Positions 17,456-24,800 are shown, counted from the stretch's first letter. The stretch is 64,000 bases of DNA from Streptococcus cristatus AS 1.3089 (GCF_000385925.1 NC_021175.1:2078101-2142100); one strand, 5' to 3'. Numbers and translations: made by a program. Notes: a model not told the origin generated them from the sequence alone.

Positions 17456-19855
17456 TTAAATGATTTTCTTCTTATCAGGGCGATAAGCTATTGTACCTAA
17501 AACCATGAAAAGCAGTAAAGTTGCGGTCAGGAAGGCCAGTTGACCACCGATTTGTCCATTCATTGAGATCGTTTCCCGCAGTCCTGACACCGCATAGCTC
17601 ATCGGTAAGATTGGATTGAGCTTTTGGAAGATTTCTGCCGTTAGGGGCAGCGGATAAGTACCAGCGCTGGAAGCCAACTGCAAGAGTAAGAGGATTAAGG
17701 AGATAAAGGCCCCGACCTTACTATCCCAAGTGACCAGAGTCGTCACAACCGCCATAAAGGCCATGCTGGCTAAAACAGTCAAGGCCAGCGTCGTCCATTC
17801 ATAGTTGGCCTCAAGACCAATCAAATGAACCGCTCCATAAACTAAGATACCAGCTAAAACAGAAATCAAGCCATTGACCTCCAGACGAGCCTTGAGCCAA
17901 GCTTTGCGAGAAGCTGGAACTTGGCCAGAAGGGAGCGTGCCGAAAATAACATTGGTCGAAATCGCTGCTACAAAAAGAGCAACAGAAATCATGTAGGGAG
18001 CCATACCAACACCATTTTTACCAACTTGATCTTTATCTATCTTTTTCAGCTCGACAGGACCAGCCAAGGCAGCTGCATTGTCCTCTGTCACTGAAAGATC
18101 GGACAATTGACCCTTGGCATCCGTCAACCCTGTATTTAGAGTCTGAGCACCGATTGATAAATCTCCCAGCCCACTAGTTAAAGTGAGACCACCAGTCGCT
18201 AACTGCTGAGAACCATCCGCCATTTGAGTGGCACCCGTAGATAATGTTTGCATCCCTGTGACCAAAGTTGAGGATTTATCATTTAATTGAGAGAGGCCTG
18301 AGCTGATTTGACCGATTCCTGAAGTCACTTGGTCATTATGGCTCGCTAGATTAGCCGCTCCTTGAGAAAGCTGATCAACCCCTGCAGTATAAGCTGCTAC
18401 TCCCTGAGCTACTTGAGAAAGGCCACCTGTATAAGCCGTAATGCCTTGAGAAAGGGTCGCTGAACCAGTGCTGGCAGAGGACAGAGCTTCATTTACCTGA
18501 CCTAGACCACCGTAGAGACCATTAATCATAGCTGAAGCACCTGGCAGGACTTGATTGGCTGCTGCCGACAGCTGACTTGCCTGACTGCTAGCTGTTTGCA
18601 AACCTTGGAGATTTGTTTGGATAGCTTGGACTTCCTGTACAATGGCTGCCGCCGCACTGCTGCTAGAATCCGTGCCACCTGCTAGAGCTGCTTTTAGTTC
18701 TTCTTGCTCACTGGCAGAGAGTTTCTGGTAAGCAGCTGTGCCTTCTAAAGCGGCCACGGCTGCCGCCCGATCACTTTGCGCACTACTTGCCAAAGACTGG
18801 GCATTGGTCGCAATAGTCGTGAGAGAAGCCGCAATTGTTTCCGTTGGCAAGCTCGTTCCCGATGTGGCATTCTGAATAGCTGTATTGAGCTGATCTAGAC
18901 CTGTCGTCAACTGAGCAACCTTTTCTTGATTAGCAGTAACACTGCTATTAACGGACGATTGCAGTTCTGACAAACCACTATTTAGACGCTCCACACCAGC
19001 GACTAATTCCTGTGAATTGCCTGTCAGTTGGTTGGTTCCATTCAGTAATGTTTGTGACTGAGCGGTTAACTGACTGGCACCAGCTGAAAGCTGCCCAACT
19101 CCATCTGTATATTCTGTCATCTTGCTAGTAAAAGTCGGCAAGCCGGCATTGATCTGAGCCACTCCATTTGTGTATGCTACCAGACCAGTTGACAGCGCTG
19201 TGGCTCCATCTGAGAAGGTTAGGCTGGACTGAGCTAGACTTTCCAAGTTAGTAGACAGTTTTTGGCTGCCGTTTGCTAATTTCTGACTGCCTTCAGCCAA
19301 TTTAGCTGTGCCATCCGCGGCTGTTCCAAGTCCACCTTTTAGCTTGTCCATACTCGCAAAAATGCTTGTCACATAGCTGTTCGTGATCTTCTGACTGACC
19401 GACTGCTTCATCGAAGTCATGGCAGAATCGCTCATTTTACTAGCGATAAAACTATGGCCACTGGATGTTTGATAATTAATCGTGACCTGCTTAGGCTGAT
19501 TGTTCAAGATACTAGCCGCATTGGCTGACAGATCCTTGGGAAGAGTCACAACCATATAATAGTCGCCCTTTTCCAGTCCCTTCTCTGCCTGATCCGCATC
19601 CACAAAATGAAAATCCAATGCTGCATTTTTCTTCATATCTTGGATCATGTCTGAACCAATGGACAGGTCTTGTCCATATAGGCTCGCTTTTTGATCCTGA
19701 TTGACCACCGCTACTGGCAAATCAGAAAGTTTGCCATACGGATCCCACATGGAACTCAAAAAAATCACATTATACAAGGCTGGAATCAAGGCAACTCCCA
19801 GCATGACCACTATAATCTTCGGTTTTTTGAAGATAGCTTTCCATTCTTTAAACAT
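17456..19855 (-). CDS. YhgE/Pip family membrane protein
   Basis: An 800-residue protein with the YhgE/Pip architecture. It has one N-terminal transmembrane helix (residues about 11-30, IIVVMLGVALIPALYN) and an extracytoplasmic region beginning DPYGKLSDLPVAVVNQD. A long stretch of repeated L-x-x-G-x-x-x-L/A coiled-coil units (LAEGSQKLANGSQKL and relatives) follows, then about five C-terminal helices of ABC-2 permease type. Relatives include the lactococcal phage infection protein Pip and EsaA of type VII secretion; phage adsorption or envelope export are known contexts. AAAGGAG precedes ATG 19855; the frame extends upstream without a ribosome site. The divergent TetR gene is the probable regulator. 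Confidence 0.85.
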   Translation of the reverse strand: MFKEWKAIFKKPKIIVVMLGVALIPALYNVIFLSSMWDPYGKLSDLPVAVVNQDQKASLYGQDLSIGSDMIQDMKKNAALDFHFVDADQAEKGLEKGDYYMVVTLPKDLSANAASILNNQPKQVTINYQTSSGHSFIASKMSDSAMTSMKQSVSQKITNSYVTSIFASMDKLKGGLGTAADGTAKLAEGSQKLANGSQKLSTNLESLAQSSLTFSDGATALSTGLVAYTNGVAQINAGLPTFTSKMTEYTDGVGQLSAGASQLTAQSQTLLNGTNQLTGNSQELVAGVERLNSGLSELQSSVNSSVTANQEKVAQLTTGLDQLNTAIQNATSGTSLPTETIAASLTTIATNAQSLASSAQSDRAAAVAALEGTAAYQKLSASEQEELKAALAGGTDSSSSAAAAIVQEVQAIQTNLQGLQTASSQASQLSAAANQVLPGASAMINGLYGGLGQVNEALSSASTGSATLSQGITAYTGGLSQVAQGVAAYTAGVDQLSQGAANLASHNDQVTSGIGQISSGLSQLNDKSSTLVTGMQTLSTGATQMADGSQQLATGGLTLTSGLGDLSIGAQTLNTGLTDAKGQLSDLSVTEDNAAALAGPVELKKIDKDQVGKNGVGMAPYMISVALFVAAISTNVIFGTLPSGQVPASRKAWLKARLEVNGLISVLAGILVYGAVHLIGLEANYEWTTLALTVLASMAFMAVVTTLVTWDSKVGAFISLILLLLQLASSAGTYPLPLTAEIFQKLNPILPMSYAVSGLRETISMNGQIGGQLAFLTATLLLFMVLGTIAYRPDKKKII

Positions 19856-19871
19856 CTTTTCTCCTTTTTTA

Positions 19872-19962
19872 TACACCTTGTCTAAAAATTTGATATAATA
19901 GATTATACACAATAAAAAAATTAAGGCAAGCAGAAAATTCTGTTTTTGTACATCTTGTCTAA
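19872..19962. promoter_or_regulatory. Divergent yhgE-tetR promoter region with repeated operator-like motif
   Basis: TACACCTTGTCTAA (19872-19885) and TACATCTTGTCTAA (19949-19962) are 14-base direct repeats with one mismatch, one next to each divergent start. A TATAAT-like element lies between them. They are candidate TetR operators. Confidence 0.5.
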
Positions 19963-19996
19963 TTTTGTGCAATTCAATCATAAAGGAAAGATTAAA

Positions 19997-20527
19997 ATGA
20001 CAGAAAGTAATAAACGTAAAAAAACCAAGGCCATCATTGAGAAGGCCATGGTTGAATTATTGCAGAAGGAGTCTTTTGACCACATCACAACAGTCGAATT
20101 GGCCCGAGCTGCTGGCATCAGTCGCAGTAGCTTTTATACCCACTACAAGGATAAATATGATATGATTGAGCGCTATCAGCAAGGGCTCTTTCATCAACTA
20201 GAATACATCTTTGAGCACAATCGTGAAGATGTTGCAGTCGCTATCACAGAGGTCTTTCAGTTCTTGACCCAAGAGCCCCTTCTGGCTGCCCTCTTGACGG
20301 AAAACGGCACTAGAGAGATCCAAAATTTCCTCCGCCATAAGCTCCAATCCTTGCTTTCCCAAATCCTACAAGAACGGTTTCGAAACAAAGCTTTCAATCA
20401 AATCGAAAAGGAATACGGCATCGTCTACCTCGTTAATGCTTTCTTTGGCGTCTACCAAATGTGGATCTCCCGAGGCAGTAAAGAAAGCCCTGAACAAATG
20501 GCTGATCTCCTTTTAAAGATGCTATAA
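19997..20527 (+). CDS. TetR/AcrR family transcriptional regulator
   Basis: A 176-residue TetR-type regulator. The HTH is HITTVELARAAGISRSSFYTHYKDKYDMIERY (residues about 25-55, shown in two parts: ITTVELARAAGIS and SSFYTHYKDKYD). A short all-helical C-terminal domain follows. ATG 19997 has AAAGGAAAG upstream; a longer frame from 19946 has none. Divergence from yhgE and the repeated motif between them suggest that it controls that gene, and perhaps itself. The ligand is unknown. Confidence 0.85.
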   Translation: MTESNKRKKTKAIIEKAMVELLQKESFDHITTVELARAAGISRSSFYTHYKDKYDMIERYQQGLFHQLEYIFEHNREDVAVAITEVFQFLTQEPLLAALLTENGTREIQNFLRHKLQSLLSQILQERFRNKAFNQIEKEYGIVYLVNAFFGVYQMWISRGSKESPEQMADLLLKML

Positions 20528-20541
20528 AATTTAACAACTAA

Positions 20542-20726
20542 AGAGAGAGTGGGACAGAAATCGGTAATTCGTTAGAATTCGATTTCGTTGTCCCACCTCC
20601 GCACAGTTGAGTAGGGCTGTAAAAGCTGATGAAATCAGCCTAGTAGAGCCCACTCAACCACTGCGTCTTGCTCGACAATCCAAAGACAATCGAGAGGCTG
20701 GGACAAGATGTCCCAGCCTCCTTTTT
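20542..20726 (+). repeat. Streptococcal terminator-like repeat, copy A
   Basis: About 185 bases starting AGAGAGTGGGACAG fourteen bases after the tetR stop. It contains nested stems (GTTGAGTAGGGCT with AGCCCACTCAAC; GCTGAT with ATCAGC) and ends in a perfect 12-bp terminator hairpin at 20694-20720 (GAGGCTGGGACA-aga-TGTCCCAGCCTC) followed by CTTTTT. The same element is at 27121-27295 on the other strand, with roughly 90 percent identity by eye over 165 bases. Confidence 0.85.
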
Positions 20727-20950
20727 CTTAATCGGATAAAAAAGAAACCGAAAACGGCTTCTGAATAAATTTCCAATAGAAATTAAAGCATTTTGTTATC
20801 TTGCTAGATTTAGATAGAGAAAAGTAGGCCTAAGCCTGCTCTAAATCTAACTTGATTTTCTCAAAAACTATTAAATTTAAATAAGCTGAGAAAACATAAA
20901 GGGTAACAAAAAGGGGACTTAAATTGATGAGTTCAGTAAGCAAGTAAATT

Positions 20951-20972
20951 GCACCTGTCAAAGGTGCTTTTT
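20951..20972 (+). terminator. Small terminator hairpin at left edge of the element
   Basis: GCACCT-gtcaa-AGGTGC followed by TTTTT. A six-codon ORF (MSSVSK) lies just before it and may be the remnant of a gene tail. Nothing else is recognisable between 20727 and 21011. Confidence 0.6.
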
Positions 20973-21011
20973 ATTTTACTTTTCTGTCTAAGGCCTAGAT
21001 TGTTCTAAGCG

Positions 21012-21227
21012 CTATGAGATTGCTTTAATTGAGATAATTTCACTCTCAAAGAGAGAAATCTCAGTTGGTTCATCAGGGCTAGGATTGTCAATGAGGATAG
21101 TGATTTCATCTTGCTCATCATTGTCCATTTCGTCAATAAAATCTGTGACAAGTCCATTTATGATTTTACCATCACTATTTACTACCCGAACCCTTAAGTG
21201 TAAGTAGTTCCAAAGTTGTTTTCTCAT
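21012..21227 (-). CDS. Hypothetical small protein, SH3/Sm-like
   Basis: A 71-residue acidic protein, MRKQLWNYLHLRVRVVNSDG then ..GLVTDFIDEMDNDEQDEITILID... The alternation of short hydrophobic strands and the phrase VRVVNSDGKIINGLVTDF suggest a small all-beta barrel. I do not recognise a named family. ATG 21227 is preferred over ATG 21233 because AGAGGG is six bases upstream of it. It lies downstream of the ncRNA terminator on the same strand. Confidence 0.6.
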   Translation of the reverse strand: MRKQLWNYLHLRVRVVNSDGKIINGLVTDFIDEMDNDEQDEITILIDNPSPDEPTEISLFESEIISIKAIS

Positions 21228-21257
21228 TTTCATCCCTCTATCACTTGCTAAAATTCT

Positions 21258-21366
21258 AAAAAAGAGGCTTATAGCCTCAATAGGAAATGGCGGGACGGAC
21301 ATTCCCCACCTCTCAGATACCCTTTCGGGTGCGTGTGCGTCCGATATTTTTCTACTTCATTTCCTC
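21258..21366 (-). ncRNA. Structured small RNA next to DUF3800 gene
   Basis: On the minus strand an extended -10 promoter (TGATATAAT, plus-strand 21373-21381) is followed about 7 bases on by an RNA that can fold completely. There is a closing stem AGGAAATG/CATTTCCT (21358-21365 with 21282-21289), an ACCC-GAAA-GGGT hairpin with a GNRA loop (21319-21330), and a stem GGTGGG/CCCGCC (21305-21310 with 21289-21294). The loop of that stem carries GTCCG, which can pair with an upstream CGGAC (21339-21343), giving a pseudoknot. A terminator GAGGCT-tat-AGCCTC plus six T follows (21258-21278). The element has no convincing ORF. Distinct RNA motifs beside DUF3800 genes have been described (DUF3800-I to -XI); membership in one of these is possible but untested. 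Confidence 0.7.
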
Positions 21367-21390
21367 AGTAATATTATATCAAAATGTTAC

Positions 21391-21497
21391 AAAAAAAGCG
21401 CCTAATGGCGCTTTCCCATCTGAGTGCGACGTACTTAACATACGCTTAATTGCTTTAATCACAATCCAGATGTTTAAACAGTGTACTTATACCTGTA
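21391..21497 (-). ncRNA. Candidate small RNA directly behind the DUF3800 gene
   Basis: Minus-strand TTGCCA (21526-21531) and TAGAAT (21503-21508) are spaced exactly 17 bases, a good sigma-A promoter. It starts a transcript of about 105 bases that ends in the GC-rich terminator AAAGCGCC-taat-GGCGCTTT with a seven-T run (21391-21414). Inside, CATCTG and CAGATG can pair across 50 bases and CGTA/TACG form a smaller hairpin. A 20-codon ORF reading into the terminator exists, but it has no ribosome site. Confidence 0.5.
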
Positions 21498-21538
21498 GTT
21501 CTATTCTATACCACGCGCGCGCTTTTGGCAAGTAAAAA

Positions 21539-22225
21539 CTACGGTAAATTTAAAAAAGTATGATTCGGTATGTCTCGTAACTCACTGACCTGCTTTTCAT
21601 ATGAGTTCCATATTCTATTGGCTAAAATATCTGCAGCCTGTATTAAATAGTCATTCTCAGAAACACATGATTTAGTATGGACAACAAAATCACCTTCTAA
21701 AATAGGAGGATAAAACTTTCCGTAGTTAAAGTTTGTGATCCCATGCTTCAACTCCTCCAGGATCCCCTCGCCCAAACCATATAAACCATTCGTAGCAAAG
21801 CCTTGCTGATCAATATTCACAAAAAGCTCAATATCATCATTCTTGTTAATCAAGCCTTGCTCTATTAGCTTTTTGAACAGATTTTTTACCACCCTCTTTA
21901 AGGCATAATCTTTAAATCGCTGACGTGATTTTTTATCTCCCATGACACTTGCGTGAACGTTTGGTAAATTAACCGACACAGAAAAACTAATCTCATCTTT
22001 AAGAACCTTAAAGAGGGCATTTTTGTGCTTTCTTTCAATATTCGCCGCTTTGAGTTCTCCCTCTATAGCTTTAGCTTTTTTTATTTTTGTATTAAGGGAG
22101 CGATAGCGTTTTTTAGCAGATATTTTGTCCTCGTCAGAAATAAAGCAAAAACCTGCGTACACAAAGTAGTTATGATTTGAGTGAAAGACCCCTGAGTCAT
22201 CTATAAAAATTGAAATTTTTTTCAA
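21539..22225 (-). CDS. DUF3800 domain-containing protein
   Basis: A 228-residue protein of the DUF3800 family: it opens KKISIFIDDSGVF, the hallmark acidic motif of the family, has a middle NIDQQGF and a C-terminal DYLIQAADILANRIW. The conserved acidic residues at each end suggest a nuclease-like, RNase H-type active site, but no activity is established to my knowledge. Start TTG 22225 has AGGAAG five bases upstream; an extended -10 promoter TGGTATAAT lies at 22255-22263. The gene is followed by two candidate small RNAs on the same strand. DUF3800 genes are frequent on mobile elements and often sit beside structured RNAs. Confidence 0.85.
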   Translation of the reverse strand: MKKISIFIDDSGVFHSNHNYFVYAGFCFISDEDKISAKKRYRSLNTKIKKAKAIEGELKAANIERKHKNALFKVLKDEISFSVSVNLPNVHASVMGDKKSRQRFKDYALKRVVKNLFKKLIEQGLINKNDDIELFVNIDQQGFATNGLYGLGEGILEELKHGITNFNYGKFYPPILEGDFVVHTKSCVSENDYLIQAADILANRIWNSYEKQVSELRDIPNHTFLNLP

Positions 22226-22312
22226 CTGTTCTTCCTCATTAGTTACTAGCTAGAATTATACCACAACAATATCTTAATTCATAGCTTTTATAGTATCTCC
22301 TTAACTTTGATT

Positions 22313-22741
22313 TCAAAATAGCCCTTTTATCTCCGTCTTATCCACTAAGTGTTCTATGGCTTTTTGCCTTACTCGATATACCGAGGCTGTAGATACACCT
22401 ATTTCCTCAGCAACCTGCCAAGCGTCGAGAACATTCAAGTAGAACAACCTGAGAACAGAACGCTCAAGCGGATTGGCCAGCTTATCGATCAGCCTAGATA
22501 TTTCCATTCTCTCTTCAGTAAGTCGCTCAATTCTCTGTAAAGTGTCCTCTTTTAGTTTTAGAACACTTATAAGGTTATTCTCGGCCGTATTTACCCGACT
22601 TGTTTGTACTCTGGTAGTGCTCAGTTCTTGCTTTTTGATAATACCACTTTCTAAAGCTGCAAGCTCTAAATATAAGCCCTCTATTTCTTTATTGATCCAC
22701 TTAACGCCCTCTAGTTTTTCTTTTACCTGCTCTGGTGTCAT
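22313..22741 (-). CDS. DUF1492 / ArpU-like phage regulator
   Basis: A 142-residue protein with a long helical N-terminal half (coiled-coil, residues about 3-85) and a C-terminal sigma-70 region 4-like HTH: LERSVLRLFYLN...WQVAEEIGVSTASVYRVRQKAIEHL. DUF1492 proteins belong to the ArpU/late-transcription regulator type in streptococcal phages and elements. The start at 22741 has AGAGGAGG upstream; the frame remains open beyond it. It may drive expression of the genes downstream. Confidence 0.8.
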   Translation of the reverse strand: MTPEQVKEKLEGVKWINKEIEGLYLELAALESGIIKKQELSTTRVQTSRVNTAENNLISVLKLKEDTLQRIERLTEERMEISRLIDKLANPLERSVLRLFYLNVLDAWQVAEEIGVSTASVYRVRQKAIEHLVDKTEIKGLF

Positions 22742-22838
22742 GCCTTGGCCTCCTCTATGATATAATAATATTGTTGTGATTTTAGCTGGGGCGGAGCGCC
22801 TTGGCTTTTTTTGCATTTTCTCGGGCTTCGCTCTAGCT

Positions 22839-23000
22839 TCAAGTTCGTAGGTAAGGGATAGCCCCCCGTATCTCCTTATGGTTTGATAGGCAATTAAGGT
22901 AAGTTATTTCTTTCCTTATCTGCTTGTCGTTTCTCAGGGAGTTAAGGAGGGTTATTATTCTTCTTATCTGCTTGATAAATGATAGGGGGATATATCCCAC
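22839..23000 (-). CDS. Hypothetical 53-residue protein with 16-residue repeats (GTG start)
   Basis: Read from GTG 23000 the product contains successive units KQIRRIITLLNSLRND, KQIRKEITYLNCLSNH and KEIRGAIPYL, a 16-residue period that is mirrored in the DNA by the repeat CAAGCAGATAAG 48 bases apart. It is basic and predicted helical. No family is recognised, and the ribosome site is weak. A second open frame on the same strand crosses the same bases, so coding status is uncertain. Confidence 0.35.
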   Translation of the reverse strand: MGYIPLSFIKQIRRIITLLNSLRNDKQIRKEITYLNCLSNHKEIRGAIPYLRT

Positions 23001-23089
23001 TTTCTCGAGGTTTGCTCGAGGTTCAAGCTATATAATCTTCTCTGTTCAAGAGCTATTTTCTCGGCGTTCGCTCGGAGTTCAACACACAT
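22964..23089 (-). CDS. Hypothetical 41-residue protein
   Basis: ATG 23089 is preceded by CAGGATT. The product starts MCVELRANAEKIALEQRRLY and is helical and basic. It overlaps the following small ORF by 37 bases. Its ELRANAEK segment is echoed by ELEARAKPEK in the open frame leading into the DUF1492 gene, so this is either a family of tiny paralogues or a repeated DNA module. Coding is tentative. Confidence 0.35.
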   Translation of the reverse strand: MCVELRANAEKIALEQRRLYSLNLEQTSRKWDISPYHLSSR

Positions 23090-23122
23090 AATCCTGCCAT
23101 TTGTCAGGCATATTTTTTGCCA

Positions 23123-23497
23123 CTACCTTACCAAAACCTTATGATTGATCCCGTTACTTAAATCATTTTCTTTTATTACTTGGTCCAAGAAATTGAATAG
23201 CAACCAGTCAGGAGCTTTTCCATGTCTTTCTGTACATTCTTCGTCATATCTTTTTAATTCTCCAAGCAAATTCTCAACATTCCTATTAAAGAAATCCTCA
23301 TGACTTGCCTCTTGTTTTCTATACGCCTCAGATAATTTGTAAAACTGAGTCCATAGCTGACTAATAGTTGATCTACAATCTTCAGCAATCTCTGTCGCTC
23401 CATCATGATTTTTAGCTATATGCCACTCTGATAGAATATCTAGTTTTTCCTCAACAAGTTGTAACCCTTTTTCAAATTCTTCAAAGTATGTGTTCAT
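23123..23497 (-). CDS. Hypothetical protein, 124 residues
   Basis: A 124-residue acidic, mainly helical protein beginning MNTYFEEFEKGLQLVEEKLD. I do not recognise a family. GAGGAAA lies about 6 bases before the ATG. It starts 13 bases after the stop of a 57-residue ORF on the same strand, and probably shares its transcript. It has no membrane segment or signal peptide. Confidence 0.65.
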   Translation of the reverse strand: MNTYFEEFEKGLQLVEEKLDILSEWHIAKNHDGATEIAEDCRSTISQLWTQFYKLSEAYRKQEASHEDFFNRNVENLLGELKRYDEECTERHGKAPDWLLFNFLDQVIKENDLSNGINHKVLVR

Positions 23498-23510
23498 GTT
23501 TTTTCCTCGA

Positions 23511-23684
23511 TCATATTTTATTTTCTACAGTTGCTCCAGGACTTTCTCCCAAATTTGGGAAAGGTTCCACCAGCTTTTTAATGTCTTTCTTGCAATTGCT
23601 CACTGCCTCACGCTCTCGGTCGCCAATATCTGAAAGCGTGAGAAAGTACCAGTTTAAAGAGTTAGCGCTCTCTCGTTTGGGCAC
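23511..23684 (-). CDS. Hypothetical 57-residue protein (GTG start)
   Basis: From GTG 23684 the frame reads MPKRESANSLNWYFLTLSD.. and ends ..GESPGATVENKI. Composition and the clean junction with the 124-residue gene (13-base gap) make it look like a real small protein of the element. There is an in-frame stop one codon before the GTG and no ribosome site, so initiation may be leaderless or the start may be wrong. No family recognised. Confidence 0.5.
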   Translation of the reverse strand: MPKRESANSLNWYFLTLSDIGDREREAVSNCKKDIKKLVEPFPNLGESPGATVENKI

Positions 23685-23710
23685 AAATCACTATTTTGTG
23701 ATATAATTAA

Positions 23711-23740
23711 ATAAATACCTAACTAAATCCCATACTTGCT
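23711..23740 (+). repeat. 30-base direct repeat, copy 1
   Basis: A 30-base stretch that recurs at 24920-24949 with a single C/T difference (ninth base); core TAACTAAATCCCATACTTGC. This copy precedes the Xre terminator region. Confidence 0.85.
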
Positions 23741-23765
23741 ATTTGTGGTTTTAGTTGTTTAAGTG

Positions 23766-23804
23766 AAAAGCCTTGCTGATTTGGTCGTCGGTTAAGGCTT
23801 TTTG
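23766..23804 (-). terminator. Terminator of the Cro-like Xre gene
   Basis: AAAAGCCTT and AAGGCTTTTT form a stem around a 19-base loop between the minus-strand xre gene and the 57-residue ORF. Confidence 0.6.
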
Positions 23805-23826
23805 TTTTAAGTAACTTTTCGTAACT

Positions 23827-24039
23827 TTATTTGTGAAAAAATATTTCTTCTAGGGTCACTTGAGGAAATAATGGAAGTATCATTTCTTTAATAACAATTT
23901 TTTCATTATCTCGGAATTCAACCTTGCCATTCTCCTTGTTACGGTATGCGTTGATAGAGATCCCCAACTTATTAGCCATTTCTTTTTGGCTTAAATCTAG
24001 CATATTACGATAACCTTTTACTTTGTTTATCGATGACAT
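23827..24039 (-). CDS. Xre-family (Cro-like) regulator
   Basis: A 70-residue HTH protein: INKVKGYRNMLDLSQKEMAN, then KLGISINAYRNKENGKVEF. Start ATG 24039 follows AAGGGAGGTG. It is divergent from the larger Xre protein at 24183, the usual layout of a lysogeny switch. The 23812-23832 copy of the TTTTCGTAAC element overlaps its stop codon. Confidence 0.8.
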   Translation of the reverse strand: MSSINKVKGYRNMLDLSQKEMANKLGISINAYRNKENGKVEFRDNEKIVIKEMILPLFPQVTLEEIFFHK

Positions 24040-24058
24040 CTTTTCACCTCCCTTCGTC

Positions 24059-24131
24059 ACTTTTCGTAACCATTTTACTCTTTGTCGGATAAATTGTCAA
24101 CAAATAAGTGTAACTTTTCGTAACTTTATTT
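24059..24131. promoter_or_regulatory. Operator region of the divergent Xre pair
   Basis: ACTTTTCGTAAC occurs at 24059-24070 and within TAACTTTTCGTAACTTTATTT (given here in parts: 24111-24131). The latter 21-base stretch is repeated at 23812-23832. Three copies around two divergent Xre genes are the pattern of repressor operators. Confidence 0.6.
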
Positions 24132-24182
24132 TGTTAAATCTACAAGAAAGTGGTATAATTTGATACGAAAGGACTTAAACTT

Positions 24183-24800
24183 ATGACACAAGAAGTTGAT
24201 AAAAAAATCCTTGGGCAGCGTATCAAAGCTATTCGTTTAGATAAAGGAATGACTTTAGAGGAATTTGGAAAACTTTTCGGAACGTCCAAAAGCATTGTCT
24301 CTAGGTGGGAAAGTGGTATCTCTTCACCAAATCCTGAACGTCTAAAAACGATTGCTAAAGTTGGCGATATGACTGTTAGCCAACTGTTACACGGTGAACT
24401 AGGAAGGAGTCATTATAACTGGGAAGCTGTAGAAGAACTTTTTAAAAAAATTTTTAATGGTGCCCCTATTGATAAAACAGCCTTACAAAGAGCTCAAACA
24501 GTTGTTGACAAGGCTTTCTTCTTAAATTTTGGTATAGAAGATATAGTTAATATCTATTTGTTCCAAAAAGATACATCTAAGCCTTTGGAAAGTCTTGAAG
24601 ACTTGCAAGATTATTTTGAACAAACAGCTGAGGGGTTATCAACTTATTTGGAAGGTGCTACTGGGACAGAATTAATAGATTTAGAAATGCAGATAGCATT
24701 TTTAAAAAGTTATGCATCTAAAATTAAAAAATACCTTGAAACTGGTGAATGGGCTTCTGATATTTTAGCTAATTTGAAAGAAAAACAAGACATCAAATAA
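24183..24800 (+). CDS. Xre-family (CI-like) repressor
   Basis: A 205-residue protein with an N-terminal HTH_3 (IKAIRLDKGMTLEEFGKLFG, TSKSIVSRWESGISSPNPERL; residues about 13-55) and a C-terminal helical region without the serine/lysine peptidase motif of LexA-type repressors. It would therefore need another induction route than RecA-stimulated self-cleavage. It is divergent from the small Xre gene, and the integrase follows 174 bases downstream. Probable repressor of the element. Confidence 0.82.
   Translation: MTQEVDKKILGQRIKAIRLDKGMTLEEFGKLFGTSKSIVSRWESGISSPNPERLKTIAKVGDMTVSQLLHGELGRSHYNWEAVEELFKKIFNGAPIDKTALQRAQTVVDKAFFLNFGIEDIVNIYLFQKDTSKPLESLEDLQDYFEQTAEGLSTYLEGATGTELIDLEMQIAFLKSYASKIKKYLETGEWASDILANLKEKQDIK

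Noticed and set aside
21258..21366. Cyclic-di-GMP or other known riboswitch class for the structured RNA
   Set aside because: It has its own terminator and ends before the next gene; the GEMM core sequences are not present, and a stand-alone RNA fits better than a cis-regulator.
21287..21535. 82-codon plus-strand ORF across both RNA units
   Set aside because: It runs antisense through two promoters and two terminators, has no ribosome site and a composition dictated by the hairpins.
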